A stretch of 64,000 bases of DNA from an uncultured Roseobacter sp. (GCF_947492555.1 NZ_CANLNE010000001.1:930001-994000), one strand, 5' to 3'. Positions 9,293 through 18,519 are shown, numbered from the stretch's first letter. Notes: generated by a model not told the origin, from the sequence alone. Translations and numbers: made by a program.

Positions 9293-9705
9293 CACTTCAC
9301 CCCAAAGAAGCGCGGGCCGGACCAGTGGGCGCCGGTGATGTGCTTGGCGAGAGCCGACAGCGACCGCCAGGACTTGCCATCCATGACAAAACCACTGCCT
9401 TTGACTTCGACCTGATACGTTCGCCCGTTCCATTCCCGGACAAGATGCGATCCCGGTTTTGCGATCGTGGCGACTGTCTCGCCAGCCGCGATCTGTTTCA
9501 GGCGCCGGGTGGTTTTGACGGACACACCGCCCAGCACCCGGTTTTGCGCCTCCCAGATCAACACCCTCTTCATAAACTGCGGCGAGAGGTATTTTGGCGG
9601 CGAGCGCCCAAACATCTCTCTCCAACAGTCAATGCATTCAGTTCGATCAAACGCATCGATTTCGGCAATCTGGTTAACCAACTCACCTGACTTACCGGTG
9701 TTCAT
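9292..9705 (-). CDS. DUF2924 protein, recombinase partner
   Basis: 137 residues matching the DUF2924 family as I know it: an N-terminal helix pair (MNTGKSGELVNQIAEIDAF), a WREMFGRSPPKYLSPQFM core, and a C-terminal half with LVREWNGRTYQVEVKGSGFVMDGK and SLSALAKHITGAHWSGPRFFG. Molecular function is not established; the family regularly precedes large serine recombinases and probably assists or regulates them. The start ATG overlaps the DUF3489 stop (ATGA) and its own stop overlaps the recombinase start, so the three are one coupled transcript. Confidence 0.85.
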   Translation of the reverse strand: MNTGKSGELVNQIAEIDAFDRTECIDCWREMFGRSPPKYLSPQFMKRVLIWEAQNRVLGGVSVKTTRRLKQIAAGETVATIAKPGSHLVREWNGRTYQVEVKGSGFVMDGKSWRSLSALAKHITGAHWSGPRFFGVK

Positions 9706-9965
9706 GGCGTGCCGCCTTCTTCGACGATCCGGTACACCGACCCTTTGTCGGTTTCGCTGCGGACAATCACACATCCGGATTTGCGCTGTGCCGATATCGC
9801 GGCCCGCGCCGTATGGGGCTGCCAGCCAAAGGCCTTCTGGATCTGCGCAATCGATGCGCCGGACTTGCGGGCCAGCAGCTTTCGAAGCTGCGCCTGGCGC
9901 GTGGGTTTGGCGCTGGCACGACTTGATACTTTGGTCGTTTTGTTTGAACTGCGGGTTGTAGTCAT
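9702..9965 (-). CDS. DUF3489 small DNA-binding-like protein
   Basis: 87 residues: a basic, low-complexity N-terminus (TTTRSSNKTTKVSSRASAKPTRQ), then a winged-helix-like domain with LLARKSGASIAQIQKAFGWQPHTARAAISAQRKSG. It belongs to the DUF3489 family and is the first gene of the recombinase module. The ATG at 9965 has GGAG 6-8 nt upstream (GGAGAACCCA). It probably binds DNA and may act as a recombination accessory or repressor; this is inference from the fold and location. Confidence 0.82.
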   Translation of the reverse strand: MTTTRSSNKTTKVSSRASAKPTRQAQLRKLLARKSGASIAQIQKAFGWQPHTARAAISAQRKSGCVIVRSETDKGSVYRIVEEGGTP

Positions 9966-10266
9966 TGGGTTCTCCACTCTGCGGGCAAAGGCCAATCCCT
10001 CGCCCTGTACTGAGTGGAGCCCGGCACTTCCCGGGCGGAATATTATGTCGACAGTACCGCTCTGCCGCGCTCAGAAGTCCAGTCGTTTATAACCAGGAGG
10101 GCGGGAAGCGGAAGTTCGTTGCAAGCACAAATTCGGAAAGCTCCGCGTCAAAAGCCGACATTGATTTGCTTGCGGCCCCCCGCACGGGCCGCCGTCGGTG
10201 GTCTCTGACGCTTGGAAGATTTACCTGTCTCTTCCAATAAACTAGCCTCACCTTAGAATTGAAAGC
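9966..10266. other. Divergent control region between recombinase module and defence operon
   Basis: 301 bp with no convincing gene. It must hold the promoters for the leftward recombinase module and the rightward SIR2-HerA-RT operon. An AT-richer stretch (10235-10280) precedes the SIR2 gene. No operator or hairpin was recognised. Confidence 0.35.
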
Positions 10267-11634
10267 TTGGGTGTTAGTTTGAAAAATTTTTGGGATGGCG
10301 AAACGATAGGGAAGAAAGAGTTGCTGCGTCTTTTGACACGTGATGGCACGTGGCTGCGTTGGCAAGGGGAGAACGAAGACCCGAACGACCCCAGCAAGAA
10401 ACCCAAGTCCGGTTGCAAAGATCAGGTCGAAGAAGCTCTGCTCGCTGCGCTGCATTCAACCAATGTCGTAGTGCTGCTTGGGTCGGGGGCATCCTTCTCC
10501 GCGAAGAACGATGGCGGGCCTAACGCGCCGGGCATGGGCGACCTTTGGCATGCCGTGCGCGACGCTGTTTCAAAAGACAATTTGTTTGACCACAAAGAGT
10601 TCGACGACCTGGCGAAGAAAGTAATGGGCGGCCTGCCGCAGAATGATGCCGATGGGAAACAGAAGGCTGGAGATATCGAGAGCCTTTTGAGCCTTTGCAA
10701 GATGCAAATTGAGCTGCTCAGTATTCGATCAAAGAATGATCCTGATTTCGCTGATCGTCCTTGGTTGGAAGAGCTGATCGAGTTCGTTCGCGTGGCTGAG
10801 AACACGATCTTGGGTAAAGTGGGTTTCGTCGGTGCGGAAACTGATTTGCCAGCCCACTGGGCGTTCTTAAAGAAATTCGCCCGCCGATCACCTGAAAAAC
10901 CTAGAGTGAAGCTATTCACCACGAACTATGATCTGTGTATCGAGACTGCGGGCCTGCGCCTCGGAGTCGTGCTGATAGACGGGTTCTCCCATAGCGCAGA
11001 GCAACGGTTCAACCCCGATCACTTCGACCATGATATAGTTCGGCGGGCCGCTTCCAGTACGAAGGCCGACTACCTCGACGGTGTGTTCCACCTCTACAAA
11101 CTGCACGGTTCGGTGGATTGGCGGCGACGGTCGGATGAAGTCGTCATTCGAAGTGTCGATGACCCCGGCGACGACCGCAAGCCAGTCCTGATCTATCCGC
11201 GATCTTCGAAGTATCAGGAGGCGTTCGAAAGCCCTTATCTCGATATGTTCGCGGCCTTGCAGGCAGCTTTACGGGAGCCCGATACAACGTTGATCGTCTC
11301 CGGCTTCGGTTTCGCAGACGATCACATCAGCGCCCCGATCTGGTCAGCTATCGAAACGAACCTGTCGCTACGTCTTGTGCTTTGTGATCGCGGGTTCGTG
11401 GAGCACCAAAAGCTCTTCGATGAAGACGCGCAGGAGATCGACCTCGATCTGGCTGGGCAACGTGCTTACCAGAGCAAGATCGCGCGTCTTGTGCAGCAGG
11501 GTGATACGCGCATCACGATGTTGAATGGCCGCTTCGAAGACCTTGCCGACGCATTGCCGATGATATCGGGCAAGACGGATCGCCAGCTCTTGCAGGATCG
11601 GCTTGAAAAGCTGCGCGAGGTCGACAACGCATGA
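10267..11634 (+). CDS. SIR2-domain NADase-like protein
   Basis: 455 residues. SIR2-fold markers are all present: LLGSGASF (nucleotide-binding loop, near residue 75), FTTNYDLCIE, YKLHGSVDW (catalytic-type His) and VSGFGFADDHISAPI. In phage-defence systems such SIR2 proteins deplete NAD+ on infection. It overlaps the HerA ATPase start by 4 nt (ATGA), which is the arrangement of SIR2-HerA (Nezha-type) defence pairs, where both proteins form one complex. The start is uncertain: TTG at 10267, or TTG at 10279, neither with a strong ribosome site. Function as an NADase is inferred from the family and the partner. Confidence 0.85.
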   Translation: MGVSLKNFWDGETIGKKELLRLLTRDGTWLRWQGENEDPNDPSKKPKSGCKDQVEEALLAALHSTNVVVLLGSGASFSAKNDGGPNAPGMGDLWHAVRDAVSKDNLFDHKEFDDLAKKVMGGLPQNDADGKQKAGDIESLLSLCKMQIELLSIRSKNDPDFADRPWLEELIEFVRVAENTILGKVGFVGAETDLPAHWAFLKKFARRSPEKPRVKLFTTNYDLCIETAGLRLGVVLIDGFSHSAEQRFNPDHFDHDIVRRAASSTKADYLDGVFHLYKLHGSVDWRRRSDEVVIRSVDDPGDDRKPVLIYPRSSKYQEAFESPYLDMFAALQAALREPDTTLIVSGFGFADDHISAPIWSAIETNLSLRLVLCDRGFVEHQKLFDEDAQEIDLDLAGQRAYQSKIARLVQQGDTRITMLNGRFEDLADALPMISGKTDRQLLQDRLEKLREVDNA

Positions 11635-13442
11635 GCGAACTTGCCTCCCTGATCGACCCGTCCAAGCGCATCGGAACGGTTACAAGGGTGACGGCAAGTG
11701 CTGTAGAACTCACCTTGCCGAATGCTCTTGCAGCCCTGGGTAGGCGCGGACTGGCCAAAGGCTCCGTTGGTGATTTCGTGTTTGTCGATTGTGACCGCTC
11801 AGCGATCTTGGGGCGCGTGACGGAAGTTGGGATTCCAGACAGGCAGCGAAATGCCCTTGAGCACCAGATCGAAGTCGATCCTACGGTTGAACCGCAGGGA
11901 CGTGTCCAGTTGCTGGCAACTGTCAGCAAGACGACTCGGAAAGTGACGCGCGGTATCAACACGCAGCCGCGGGTCGGTGATGGGGTTTACCCCGCAGAGG
12001 GCGGAGCGCTGTCCAATTCCATCAAGGATGCCTTGGAAGGCGACATGAAGAGAGACAGTGCACCGTTGCTCGTCGAGCTGGGGCACCTGTCCGGGCTGGA
12101 TGATGCCGCCCTCAGCATCCCGCCGGAGAAATTGTTCGGTCGTCATTGCGGAGTATTTGGTGCGACCGGCGGGGGGAAGAGCTGGACAGTTTCCCGCCTC
12201 GTCAATGAAATCGTGCGGATCGGTGGGAAGTGTATTCTGTTCGATCCTACCGGAGAATTCACGGGAAAGGTGGCTGGCGCATGGCAGTATTCGTTCAGCG
12301 AAACCGGAAATGACGATCAGCCCTTGGTTCGATTCCCGAGTGAGAACTTGTCGGAATTGGACCTACACGCTCTTCTTACTCCAACCGGCCAAAGTCAGGG
12401 GCCAGCCCTACGGAGTGCAACGAAGAGCCTTCGCATGGCTCGGGTCTTGGCGGCTGATGCGGAACGGTTCCCCTTTGAGGAGAATGGTTCAAGGCGAAAT
12501 GTATTAATCCGTAGGGGCGACGATCCGGTTGGGCATGTCGTTATGGAAGAGCAAGGAACCATCGAAAAATCAAATCAGAGCCGCCTCGCATACGGTCAAG
12601 CTGAGTTAACGCTTGCAGACGAGTTGGCAGTTGAAACCTGCCAGTTTGATTTCAACGCGCTGTCTCGGCAGGTGCGAAACGAGTGCGTACGGCCGGTTCA
12701 TAACAATGATGCATCGAGATATGGTCAACTCGATAACAACGCAGTTGGATACTGCAACTCACTGATCATTCGCATTGAAACCTTTTTGACCTCCCCCGAA
12801 TTGGCCTGTCTGTTCTCTGACAATGGTCTGGACATTTGTCGAGAGATCGAGCGTTTCCTAACCGATCCAAGTGCCAAGGCAATGGTTCTTTCCTTCGAGA
12901 AGGTGAGCTTCAAGCACAACACTAGAGAATTGCTCTTGAATGCACTGGGGCGATACCTGCTAGGCCTTGCACGGAGAGGCAAGTTTCGCCAGAGCCCGCT
13001 CGTTTGTTGTCTGGATGAAGCGCATCAATTTATTGGTCGGACTGTAGGCGATGAATTCAATAGAGTGAGCCTTGATGCATTTGGCCTGATTGCAAAGGAA
13101 GGTAGGAAGTATGGGTTGACGACCGTGATTGCGACCCAGCGTCCCAGGGATGTACCGCAGGATGTTCTAAGTCAGCTTGGAACCTTGTTTGTCCACAGGC
13201 TCACGAATGACAGAGACCGGGAAACCATCGAAAGAGCTTGCGGTGATCTGGATCGCAGTGCAGCCGCTTTCATACCATCCCTATCACAGGGCGAAGCGAT
13301 CATCGTGGGCCCCGACCTGCCCGCGCCTTTGCCAATCATGCTGAGCAAACCAGAACAGGGTCAACAGCCTGAAAGTCATGGCCCGAATTACCAGAAATAC
13401 TGGGGCGCAACCAAACCAGTACAGTTGACCGAAGAGTCTTGA
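11631..13442 (+). CDS. herA: HerA-family hexameric ATPase/translocase
   Basis: 603 residues. It has an N-terminal HAS-barrel-like region (KRIGTVTRVTASAVELTL...GDFVFVDCDRSAILGRV), Walker A GVFGATGGGKSWT near residues 164-175, Walker B LVCCLDEAHQF near 456-466, and the sensor-like IATQRPRDVPQDVLSQLGTLF. HerA proteins are FtsK-like DNA translocases; with a SIR2 partner they assemble into an antiphage NADase/ATPase complex. Start overlaps the SIR2 stop, indicating coupling. The RT gene starts 21 nt downstream on the same strand. Confidence 0.92.
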   Translation: MSELASLIDPSKRIGTVTRVTASAVELTLPNALAALGRRGLAKGSVGDFVFVDCDRSAILGRVTEVGIPDRQRNALEHQIEVDPTVEPQGRVQLLATVSKTTRKVTRGINTQPRVGDGVYPAEGGALSNSIKDALEGDMKRDSAPLLVELGHLSGLDDAALSIPPEKLFGRHCGVFGATGGGKSWTVSRLVNEIVRIGGKCILFDPTGEFTGKVAGAWQYSFSETGNDDQPLVRFPSENLSELDLHALLTPTGQSQGPALRSATKSLRMARVLAADAERFPFEENGSRRNVLIRRGDDPVGHVVMEEQGTIEKSNQSRLAYGQAELTLADELAVETCQFDFNALSRQVRNECVRPVHNNDASRYGQLDNNAVGYCNSLIIRIETFLTSPELACLFSDNGLDICREIERFLTDPSAKAMVLSFEKVSFKHNTRELLLNALGRYLLGLARRGKFRQSPLVCCLDEAHQFIGRTVGDEFNRVSLDAFGLIAKEGRKYGLTTVIATQRPRDVPQDVLSQLGTLFVHRLTNDRDRETIERACGDLDRSAAAFIPSLSQGEAIIVGPDLPAPLPIMLSKPEQGQQPESHGPNYQKYWGATKPVQLTEES

Positions 13443-13463
13443 CCAAGAAAGCAAGCCGCGCCG

Positions 13464-14927
13464 ATGTTTGATTTTTATTCAACCGACTACCGTCGAACTC
13501 TTTTTCCAATGTCGACAAATCGCTACCTGATCGAACATGGTCAAAACGAAATCCGCGAGTTCTTGAATCGCTGCCTTGATCCCGACCAAGAGGCATTTTC
13601 TTTCCGCTCTCAGACGAGGGTGTATGCTGGAAAGCCAGGCTTTCACCTTCGGCGGACCGTAAAACTGGATCCTGTAGCAGAGTACTTTATCTACGATCTC
13701 GTTTTACGAAATAGATCCCGCTTCAGAGCACCGTTCCACGAGGACAAGAAGCATTTTGGCTACCGTTTCCAAGACGGTGAGCCGTTAAATCCTTCGGGTT
13801 CTTTTCGTGGGTACAAGGGGGCAATTGCAGCGTATCGGGATCAATTTCGCTACAGCTTGAGCTTCGATGTCGCGGCTTACTTCAACTCGATTTACCACCA
13901 TGATCTTGTTTCCTGGTTGTCTCGGACTGGAGCATCCGAACAAGACTACCAAGCGTTTGGCCAATTTCTTCGAGAGATAAACACTGGTCGTTCAGTAGAC
14001 TGTCTTCCGCAAGGCATTTACCCAACGAAAATGATCGGCAATGACTTTCTCCGTTTCGTTGAACAATTTCACGGGCTGCGCAGCAATGCTGTTGTTAGGT
14101 TCATGGATGATTTTGTTCTTTTCTCCGACTCGCGGCGTGATCTTCGTCATGACTTCATTACGATCCAAAGCCTCTTGGGTGAGAAAGGTCTTTCACTGAA
14201 TCCAAACAAAACCAGTGATGGAGTTCGGGAGCACGTCGAGCTTGAGGATGCAATCGAAGACATAAGGATTCAGCTACTCCAAAGGCGGCGCGTCGTTGTC
14301 ACTGACTATGATGGCATCCCCGAAGAAGAGGTCGAAATCGAACGAGATCTGTCCGATCAAGAAATGGGTTTCCTAAGAGGCCTATTGCAACAGGACGATA
14401 TCGAAGAAGAGGACGCGGAACTCGTTCTGGCCTTGATGGCTGAGCACGCCGAGGAAGCGATTGACCGACTTGCTGACATTGCGCGCCGCTTTCCACACCT
14501 ATTCAAGAACATTCACTCGTTCTGCCTCGATGCGGAAGACGAAGAAGCCATCGCAGCATTTGTATTAGAGTTACTGCGAGACAATGCTGCGATGGTCTAC
14601 GAGTTTCAGCTGTTCTGGCTTACTCACATTCTTGAAGACCGTCTCTTGAACACCGCGTCAGCGGCAGAGATTATAGATAGGCTGAACAACCACCCAAACG
14701 CTACTTCGATTTCGAGAGCCAAGCTACTTGAAATACCTGACTTGCGGTATGGCTTGGTGGAGCTTCGAGACGCTCATTTGGGTGCTGGACAATCCGATTG
14801 GTTGTCCTGGTCTAGCGCAGTCGGCCACAGAGCATTGAATAGGATCGACCGTCGTCATAGGTTGGGTTACTTCGCCAAAGCCTCAAACTACAATAAACTC
14901 GTTTTCGACATTGTGTCGAAGGATTGA
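13464..14927 (+). CDS. Reverse transcriptase of the defence-associated kind
   Basis: 487 residues. RT catalytic motifs are intact: SFDVAAYFNS (motif A Asp, near residue 134), LPQGIYPTKMIGNDFLRF (motif B) and RFMDDFVLFSD (motif C Asp pair, near 215). No maturase/X domain, endonuclease or Cas1 fusion is seen. The C-terminal ~250 residues are an acidic helical region (DDIEEEDAELVLALMAEHAEEA...), reminiscent of the helical domains of Abi- and DRT-type antiviral RTs. The residue pair before the Asp-Asp (Phe-Met) is not the common Tyr-Ala/Val. It sits in the same transcript as SIR2 and HerA. Exact RT class is not assigned. Confidence 0.85.
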   Translation: MFDFYSTDYRRTLFPMSTNRYLIEHGQNEIREFLNRCLDPDQEAFSFRSQTRVYAGKPGFHLRRTVKLDPVAEYFIYDLVLRNRSRFRAPFHEDKKHFGYRFQDGEPLNPSGSFRGYKGAIAAYRDQFRYSLSFDVAAYFNSIYHHDLVSWLSRTGASEQDYQAFGQFLREINTGRSVDCLPQGIYPTKMIGNDFLRFVEQFHGLRSNAVVRFMDDFVLFSDSRRDLRHDFITIQSLLGEKGLSLNPNKTSDGVREHVELEDAIEDIRIQLLQRRRVVVTDYDGIPEEEVEIERDLSDQEMGFLRGLLQQDDIEEEDAELVLALMAEHAEEAIDRLADIARRFPHLFKNIHSFCLDAEDEEAIAAFVLELLRDNAAMVYEFQLFWLTHILEDRLLNTASAAEIIDRLNNHPNATSISRAKLLEIPDLRYGLVELRDAHLGAGQSDWLSWSSAVGHRALNRIDRRHRLGYFAKASNYNKLVFDIVSKD

Positions 14928-14930
14928 GCC

Positions 14931-15025
14931 ATCCTTTTTGGCATTCCAGAACTCTGGATGTTGTAAGCGTCTCCGAATTCCTAGAGAGCGTTTGCTTTCG
15001 AGAAGAGGCGCAACAGTAGAATTCG
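14931..15025 (+). other. Short structured spacer downstream of the reverse transcriptase
   Basis: About 95 nt between the RT stop and the next gene contains the stem CCAGA-ac-TCTGG near 14947-14958. Some antiviral RTs use an adjacent non-coding RNA template; this stretch is the only candidate next to this RT, since only 21 nt separate it from herA. The structure is weak, so this is a suggestion only. Confidence 0.2.
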
Positions 15026-15949
15026 GTGAGCATGAGCCAAAGAGATAGTCTTCATGACCAAAATTTGCGAGCCAGGGTCGCTCGAATGATCTGTGGCGAC
15101 GTGCGGATTGATGACATAGCCAAGCTGTACACTGGCAAGCGAAGTTCTTCATATGGACGGTCAAGTTTTCGAGAACTGGCCGACTTCATTGCACATCCTG
15201 ATTTGCGAGTTCGAGGTCCAGTAACAGACCGAATTCGCGATATGCGAACGACTTTTCGCCCCCTTCTCGACCGGGCTTTGAAGGGGAACGGGGCTAGGCT
15301 GGATGACGTGATTGTTCGTTGTGAGTCCAATTTTCGGATGGCAGATGAAGAGCAGATTTCAAGACTCTCTGGTGGGCGCAAGCGACAGCAAGCGCAACGG
15401 ATTTTGAGTTCTGCTGTTCGGAAGATGAAGAATGGCGATCTCGGGAAACTGAGTAATGATGAGCAAGAGTTAGCAATAGCCTTCGGAGACAGAGTAATCT
15501 GGAATCCGGCGCTTCGCGCTCAGCAGGTCTTTGATGATTTCAAAGATGTGCTGCTCAAGAACCAGCTGCTTAATAGGGAGGACATTCCCAGGTTGAACCA
15601 AGCCAGGTCGATGGTTGTATTGCACGCCATCACCGTGATGCACGGGGTCGCATTTGATCTGGGAGATGGTTTATCCGGGGAACTTCAAGCGGGTTTCCAA
15701 AACCCGGATGGTTGTTTGGAAGTAACTGCTTTGCTGACCCTGAAAGGTTATTCGAAAAATGTCTCTATGAAGGTAGGGCTTCTGTGGACTGACCTGCAGG
15801 GGATTGACTACGTTGACTCCGAATTGGTGGCTCATCCCGGCCCGTGGAGGTTTGGGATAGAGCTCAAAGACGCCGTTGTGGTGCCGATTGGCGAGGTTGT
15901 CGCGAACCAAAAAACTTCTGATGGCACTGCGGTAATCCGCGTGAAGTAG
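15026..15949 (+). CDS. Unrecognised 307-residue protein of the SIR2-HerA-RT operon
   Basis: I do not recognise the family. The N-terminal third is basic and helical (MICGDVRIDDIAKLYTGKRS, FRELADFIAHPDLRVRG), the middle has GGRKRQQAQRILSSAVRKMKNG, and the C-terminal third is strand-rich (GELQAGFQNPDGCLEVTALL, LLWTDLQGIDYVDSEL). It follows the RT gene by about 98 nt on the same strand. Start is GTG at 15026 or ATG at 15032. Base use matches the preceding genes, so it likely moved with them. It could be a fourth component of the defence locus, but nothing in the sequence proves that. Confidence 0.65.
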   Translation: MSMSQRDSLHDQNLRARVARMICGDVRIDDIAKLYTGKRSSSYGRSSFRELADFIAHPDLRVRGPVTDRIRDMRTTFRPLLDRALKGNGARLDDVIVRCESNFRMADEEQISRLSGGRKRQQAQRILSSAVRKMKNGDLGKLSNDEQELAIAFGDRVIWNPALRAQQVFDDFKDVLLKNQLLNREDIPRLNQARSMVVLHAITVMHGVAFDLGDGLSGELQAGFQNPDGCLEVTALLTLKGYSKNVSMKVGLLWTDLQGIDYVDSELVAHPGPWRFGIELKDAVVVPIGEVVANQKTSDGTAVIRVK

Positions 15950-16078
15950 TGATGAGTGCGTACGTTCCCTGCCCGAATACCGAAGGTCTCCTTTGCAGCG
16001 CCGAAACGCTGCATACGGTTCTTAGACTAAAACGGCAGCTCCGGACCGGACAGAAAGGCAAAATAGTCAGATGTTCAT

Positions 16079-16846
16079 TCAATGGATACATCCAAGGTAC
16101 ATTGACCCGAACCGTTTGCGGGCTGCTTCTGTAACCTCTGGCGATGCACTGGGATCAATGTACAATCCATGCGGTTCGACTAACACAACTGCAAAATCCT
16201 CATCGTCGATGTCTGCGCCGTTGCCAACGCTCAAAAACGCGTAGCGTATGCCTGCCCACATCTCAAAGCCGAGATCGATTTCCACATCGTCGTCATATCC
16301 TGAGTTACGCACGTTGACGATCTTGTTGATTTTCCCCAGCCCATCAAGAAGCATCGTTCCGCAAGTGTGAGCAATGAGATCAGCCACTTGGATGCCTGGC
16401 ACGCGCTGCGAGTCTTCTTCAAAGTGAATCGTGCAATCGTCGAAGCCACCAATTTCTGCAGCGATGCTCTTGGCCTTGGCTTCGGACGAGAAGAGACCTT
16501 CATCAAAGAAAACTTGATGGTGTTGATCGCGCAGCGTTGGATGCAAGACTGCTTTCTTCAAGAGCTCCAAGGATGCAGGTCCGATCTGCTTGTCCCCGTC
16601 AACCACGCAGACGGCGATCTGGCACTTAGATCTTACAAAACCCCTTAATGCGTCGCGCAAGCGCTGCAGGCTGGGATTGTCGTACATCTTTGAAGAGGAT
16701 TTGTACTCGTAGGTTGATAGATCGAACCCAAACTTGGCAAAGACTGCTTCTAACTCTTCTTGGGGATCGTCGTCACAGATCGCGAAAGCAGCCAGGGAAA
16801 AGCCATGTGCGTGATGTTTGCTATCGTCTAGGTAGAAATGAGCCAT
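16079..16846 (-). CDS. DUF3800 protein (RNase H-like fold)
   Basis: 255 residues from ATG 16846 (MAHFYLDDSKHHAHG). The opening strand with paired acidic residues (YLDDS), the central DGDKQIG segment, and FDDCTIHFEEDSQRVPGIQVADLIAHTCG are the DUF3800 pattern, whose members have an RNase H-like fold and are often found in mobile and defence regions. Biochemical role is not established. It is convergent with the SIR2-HerA-RT operon. An alternative TTG start lies at 16903; the ATG matches usual family N-termini better. It ends 130 nt from the unknown protein gene. Confidence 0.8.
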   Translation of the reverse strand: MAHFYLDDSKHHAHGFSLAAFAICDDDPQEELEAVFAKFGFDLSTYEYKSSSKMYDNPSLQRLRDALRGFVRSKCQIAVCVVDGDKQIGPASLELLKKAVLHPTLRDQHHQVFFDEGLFSSEAKAKSIAAEIGGFDDCTIHFEEDSQRVPGIQVADLIAHTCGTMLLDGLGKINKIVNVRNSGYDDDVEIDLGFEMWAGIRYAFLSVGNGADIDDEDFAVVLVEPHGLYIDPSASPEVTEAARKRFGSMYLGCIH

Positions 16847-17198
16847 GGATGGAGTGTAATCAATCAAATCTGTCCCCAATAGCCTTTCCGACAATAAGAC
16901 CAATGTCTGCTTTCAGAAAGCTGCGCTGCAGCGTACGACAACGTCAGAAACGGCCGGTTTGGGCCGTCGATGCGCCCAGTGTCACGCTGTTACGGATGCT
17001 GCATTGCATTGGATGACAGCGAAGAACCCGTAGCTGACCCTTATATGCGGCCAAACCAATTCGGCGTCAGACACTTGGAGTAAAACCCAAAAAGAAATTT
17101 GCCCCACAAATTGACCTAGGGGAATTTTACCCTTCGATTACCCGCTAAAGAACATAGAATTTTTCTAATGAATACGTACATATAGTTCAGCTGAAATC
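16847..17198. other. Intergenic region with repeat-like sequence
   Basis: 352 bp holding a GC-rich stretch of the type 'gcagcg...acggccggtttgggccg' (about 16905-17000), resembling other gene-end spacers in this window, then an AT-rich promoter-like stretch (17130-17195) before the TPM gene. No gene found. Confidence 0.3.
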
Positions 17199-18035
17199 AT
17201 GAAAGGTAAGAAATTGCGGAGTTTTGTTCTGGTTCTTAGTCTTTGGGCAAGCACTGCCCTCGGTCAATCCTATCCGATCTATCAAAGCACAACCGTCAAC
17301 GACTACGCGCAAGTTCTTCCAGCCGATATCGAGGCGAGAATCGCGGCCCAGCTTCGCGCCCTAAAGGCCGAAACCGGGGTCGAAATGTCGTTGCTAACCC
17401 TCGAAAGCAAACGCCCCTATGCCCCAAACCAAGCGCTCGAAGAGTTCTCGACGGGGCTCTTTGACAAATGGGGCATTGGCGACAGCGACAGCAATGACGG
17501 TGTTCTTATCCTTATCCTTACCGAAGACCGCGAAATGCGCATCGAACTTGGTGCAGCCTACTCAAACGATTGGGACAGAGAGGCTAAAAGGGTGGTGGAC
17601 AGCCGCTTCGTACCCGCTCTTTCGAACGACGATTACGTGCGCGGACTACAAGAAGGTACCACGGCCACGATTGACGAAATCGTCATGCCTTTCCTTGCCG
17701 GGCAAGACCCGCGTAGCGGATCTGGCGGGCCCAACAATTGGGTACTCGCTCTTTTTGGTGCTTTCGCGGTGCTAAGCTACGGGCGCGGCCTTATCGGTGA
17801 TCAGCTGGCCCGAGTACGAAAATGCCCTAACTGTGGCCAGCGTGGCCTAAGGCAAACGCGCCAGACAACAATGCCAGCCAGCCGAACGATGTCCGGCTCC
17901 GGCGTTCGCACAAGGCGCTGCGTAAATTGCGACCATGTCGACACGCACGTCTTTGTCATCCCGCAAAAGAGCAGCAGCTCAGGCGGATTCGGTGGTGGCC
18001 GCTCTGGTGGAGGCGGTGCTTCAGGACGATTCTAG
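17199..18035 (+). CDS. TPM-domain exported protein with zinc ribbon and Gly-rich tail
   Basis: 278 residues: signal peptide (MKGKKLRSFVLVLSLWASTALG), a TPM domain (residues ~30-165; VNDYAQVLPADIEARIAAQL, VEMSLLTLES, WGIGDSDSNDGVLILI, REMRIELG), a single membrane segment (NWVLALFGAFAVLSYG), then a cytosolic-type zinc ribbon with CPNCG and CVNCD, and a Ser/Gly tail (SSSSGGFGGGRSGGGGASGRF). TPM proteins such as YgcG have been linked to membrane-associated phosphatase or repair roles, but bacterial function is poorly known. Alone in its transcription unit. It is probably cargo of the island. Confidence 0.85.
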   Translation: MKGKKLRSFVLVLSLWASTALGQSYPIYQSTTVNDYAQVLPADIEARIAAQLRALKAETGVEMSLLTLESKRPYAPNQALEEFSTGLFDKWGIGDSDSNDGVLILILTEDREMRIELGAAYSNDWDREAKRVVDSRFVPALSNDDYVRGLQEGTTATIDEIVMPFLAGQDPRSGSGGPNNWVLALFGAFAVLSYGRGLIGDQLARVRKCPNCGQRGLRQTRQTTMPASRTMSGSGVRTRRCVNCDHVDTHVFVIPQKSSSSGGFGGGRSGGGGASGRF

Positions 18036-18519
18036 ATACACGCCACTAAAACAAGAGGGGGTTGAAATCAATCGGTGCCCCGCTTTTGTCACCAGTTTGG
18101 TCGGGTGCGTAATTTACCGCTTCGCCGTTCCGAAAGACGTTAATCTTAGGCTGAACGTTTCTTCATTCGCTTCAAGCCAGCAACGCCGCCCATTGGCGCA
18201 TTTGCCGCGAAGGTTGGTTTCGTCAGCAAACTGCAACTTAGCCTTGCCCCACGGATCGCGCTTGCAGCAACGGTCTGCAAGGCGGACTGAGACCGCAGAA
18301 AGTGAAGGCAGCATTCAATGTCTGGATTGGGCCGAGAGTTTTTAGAGACAACAATGCGTTTTGCCGGCCGCCGCGTCGCTAGGATCGGGCGTCATGAGCT
18401 CAATCCTACCGAGGCTCCGCGCCTATCTGTTGTCTCAAAACAGTTGGTTCGAATCCAAGTAAACATGCAACAGCGCAAGATAGTGCGATAACTGCTATAC
18501 TGGCAGGGAGGAGGACCGG
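18036..18519. other. Intergenic region, degenerate repeats, no gene
   Basis: 484 bp. A stretch at about 18195-18340 (CGCGAAGGTTGG..., ...GGCGGACTGAGACC...) resembles the dispersed GC-rich spacer sequences seen elsewhere here. A strong ribosome site (GGGAGGAGG) at the right end belongs to the next gene. No RNA gene recognised. Confidence 0.3.
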
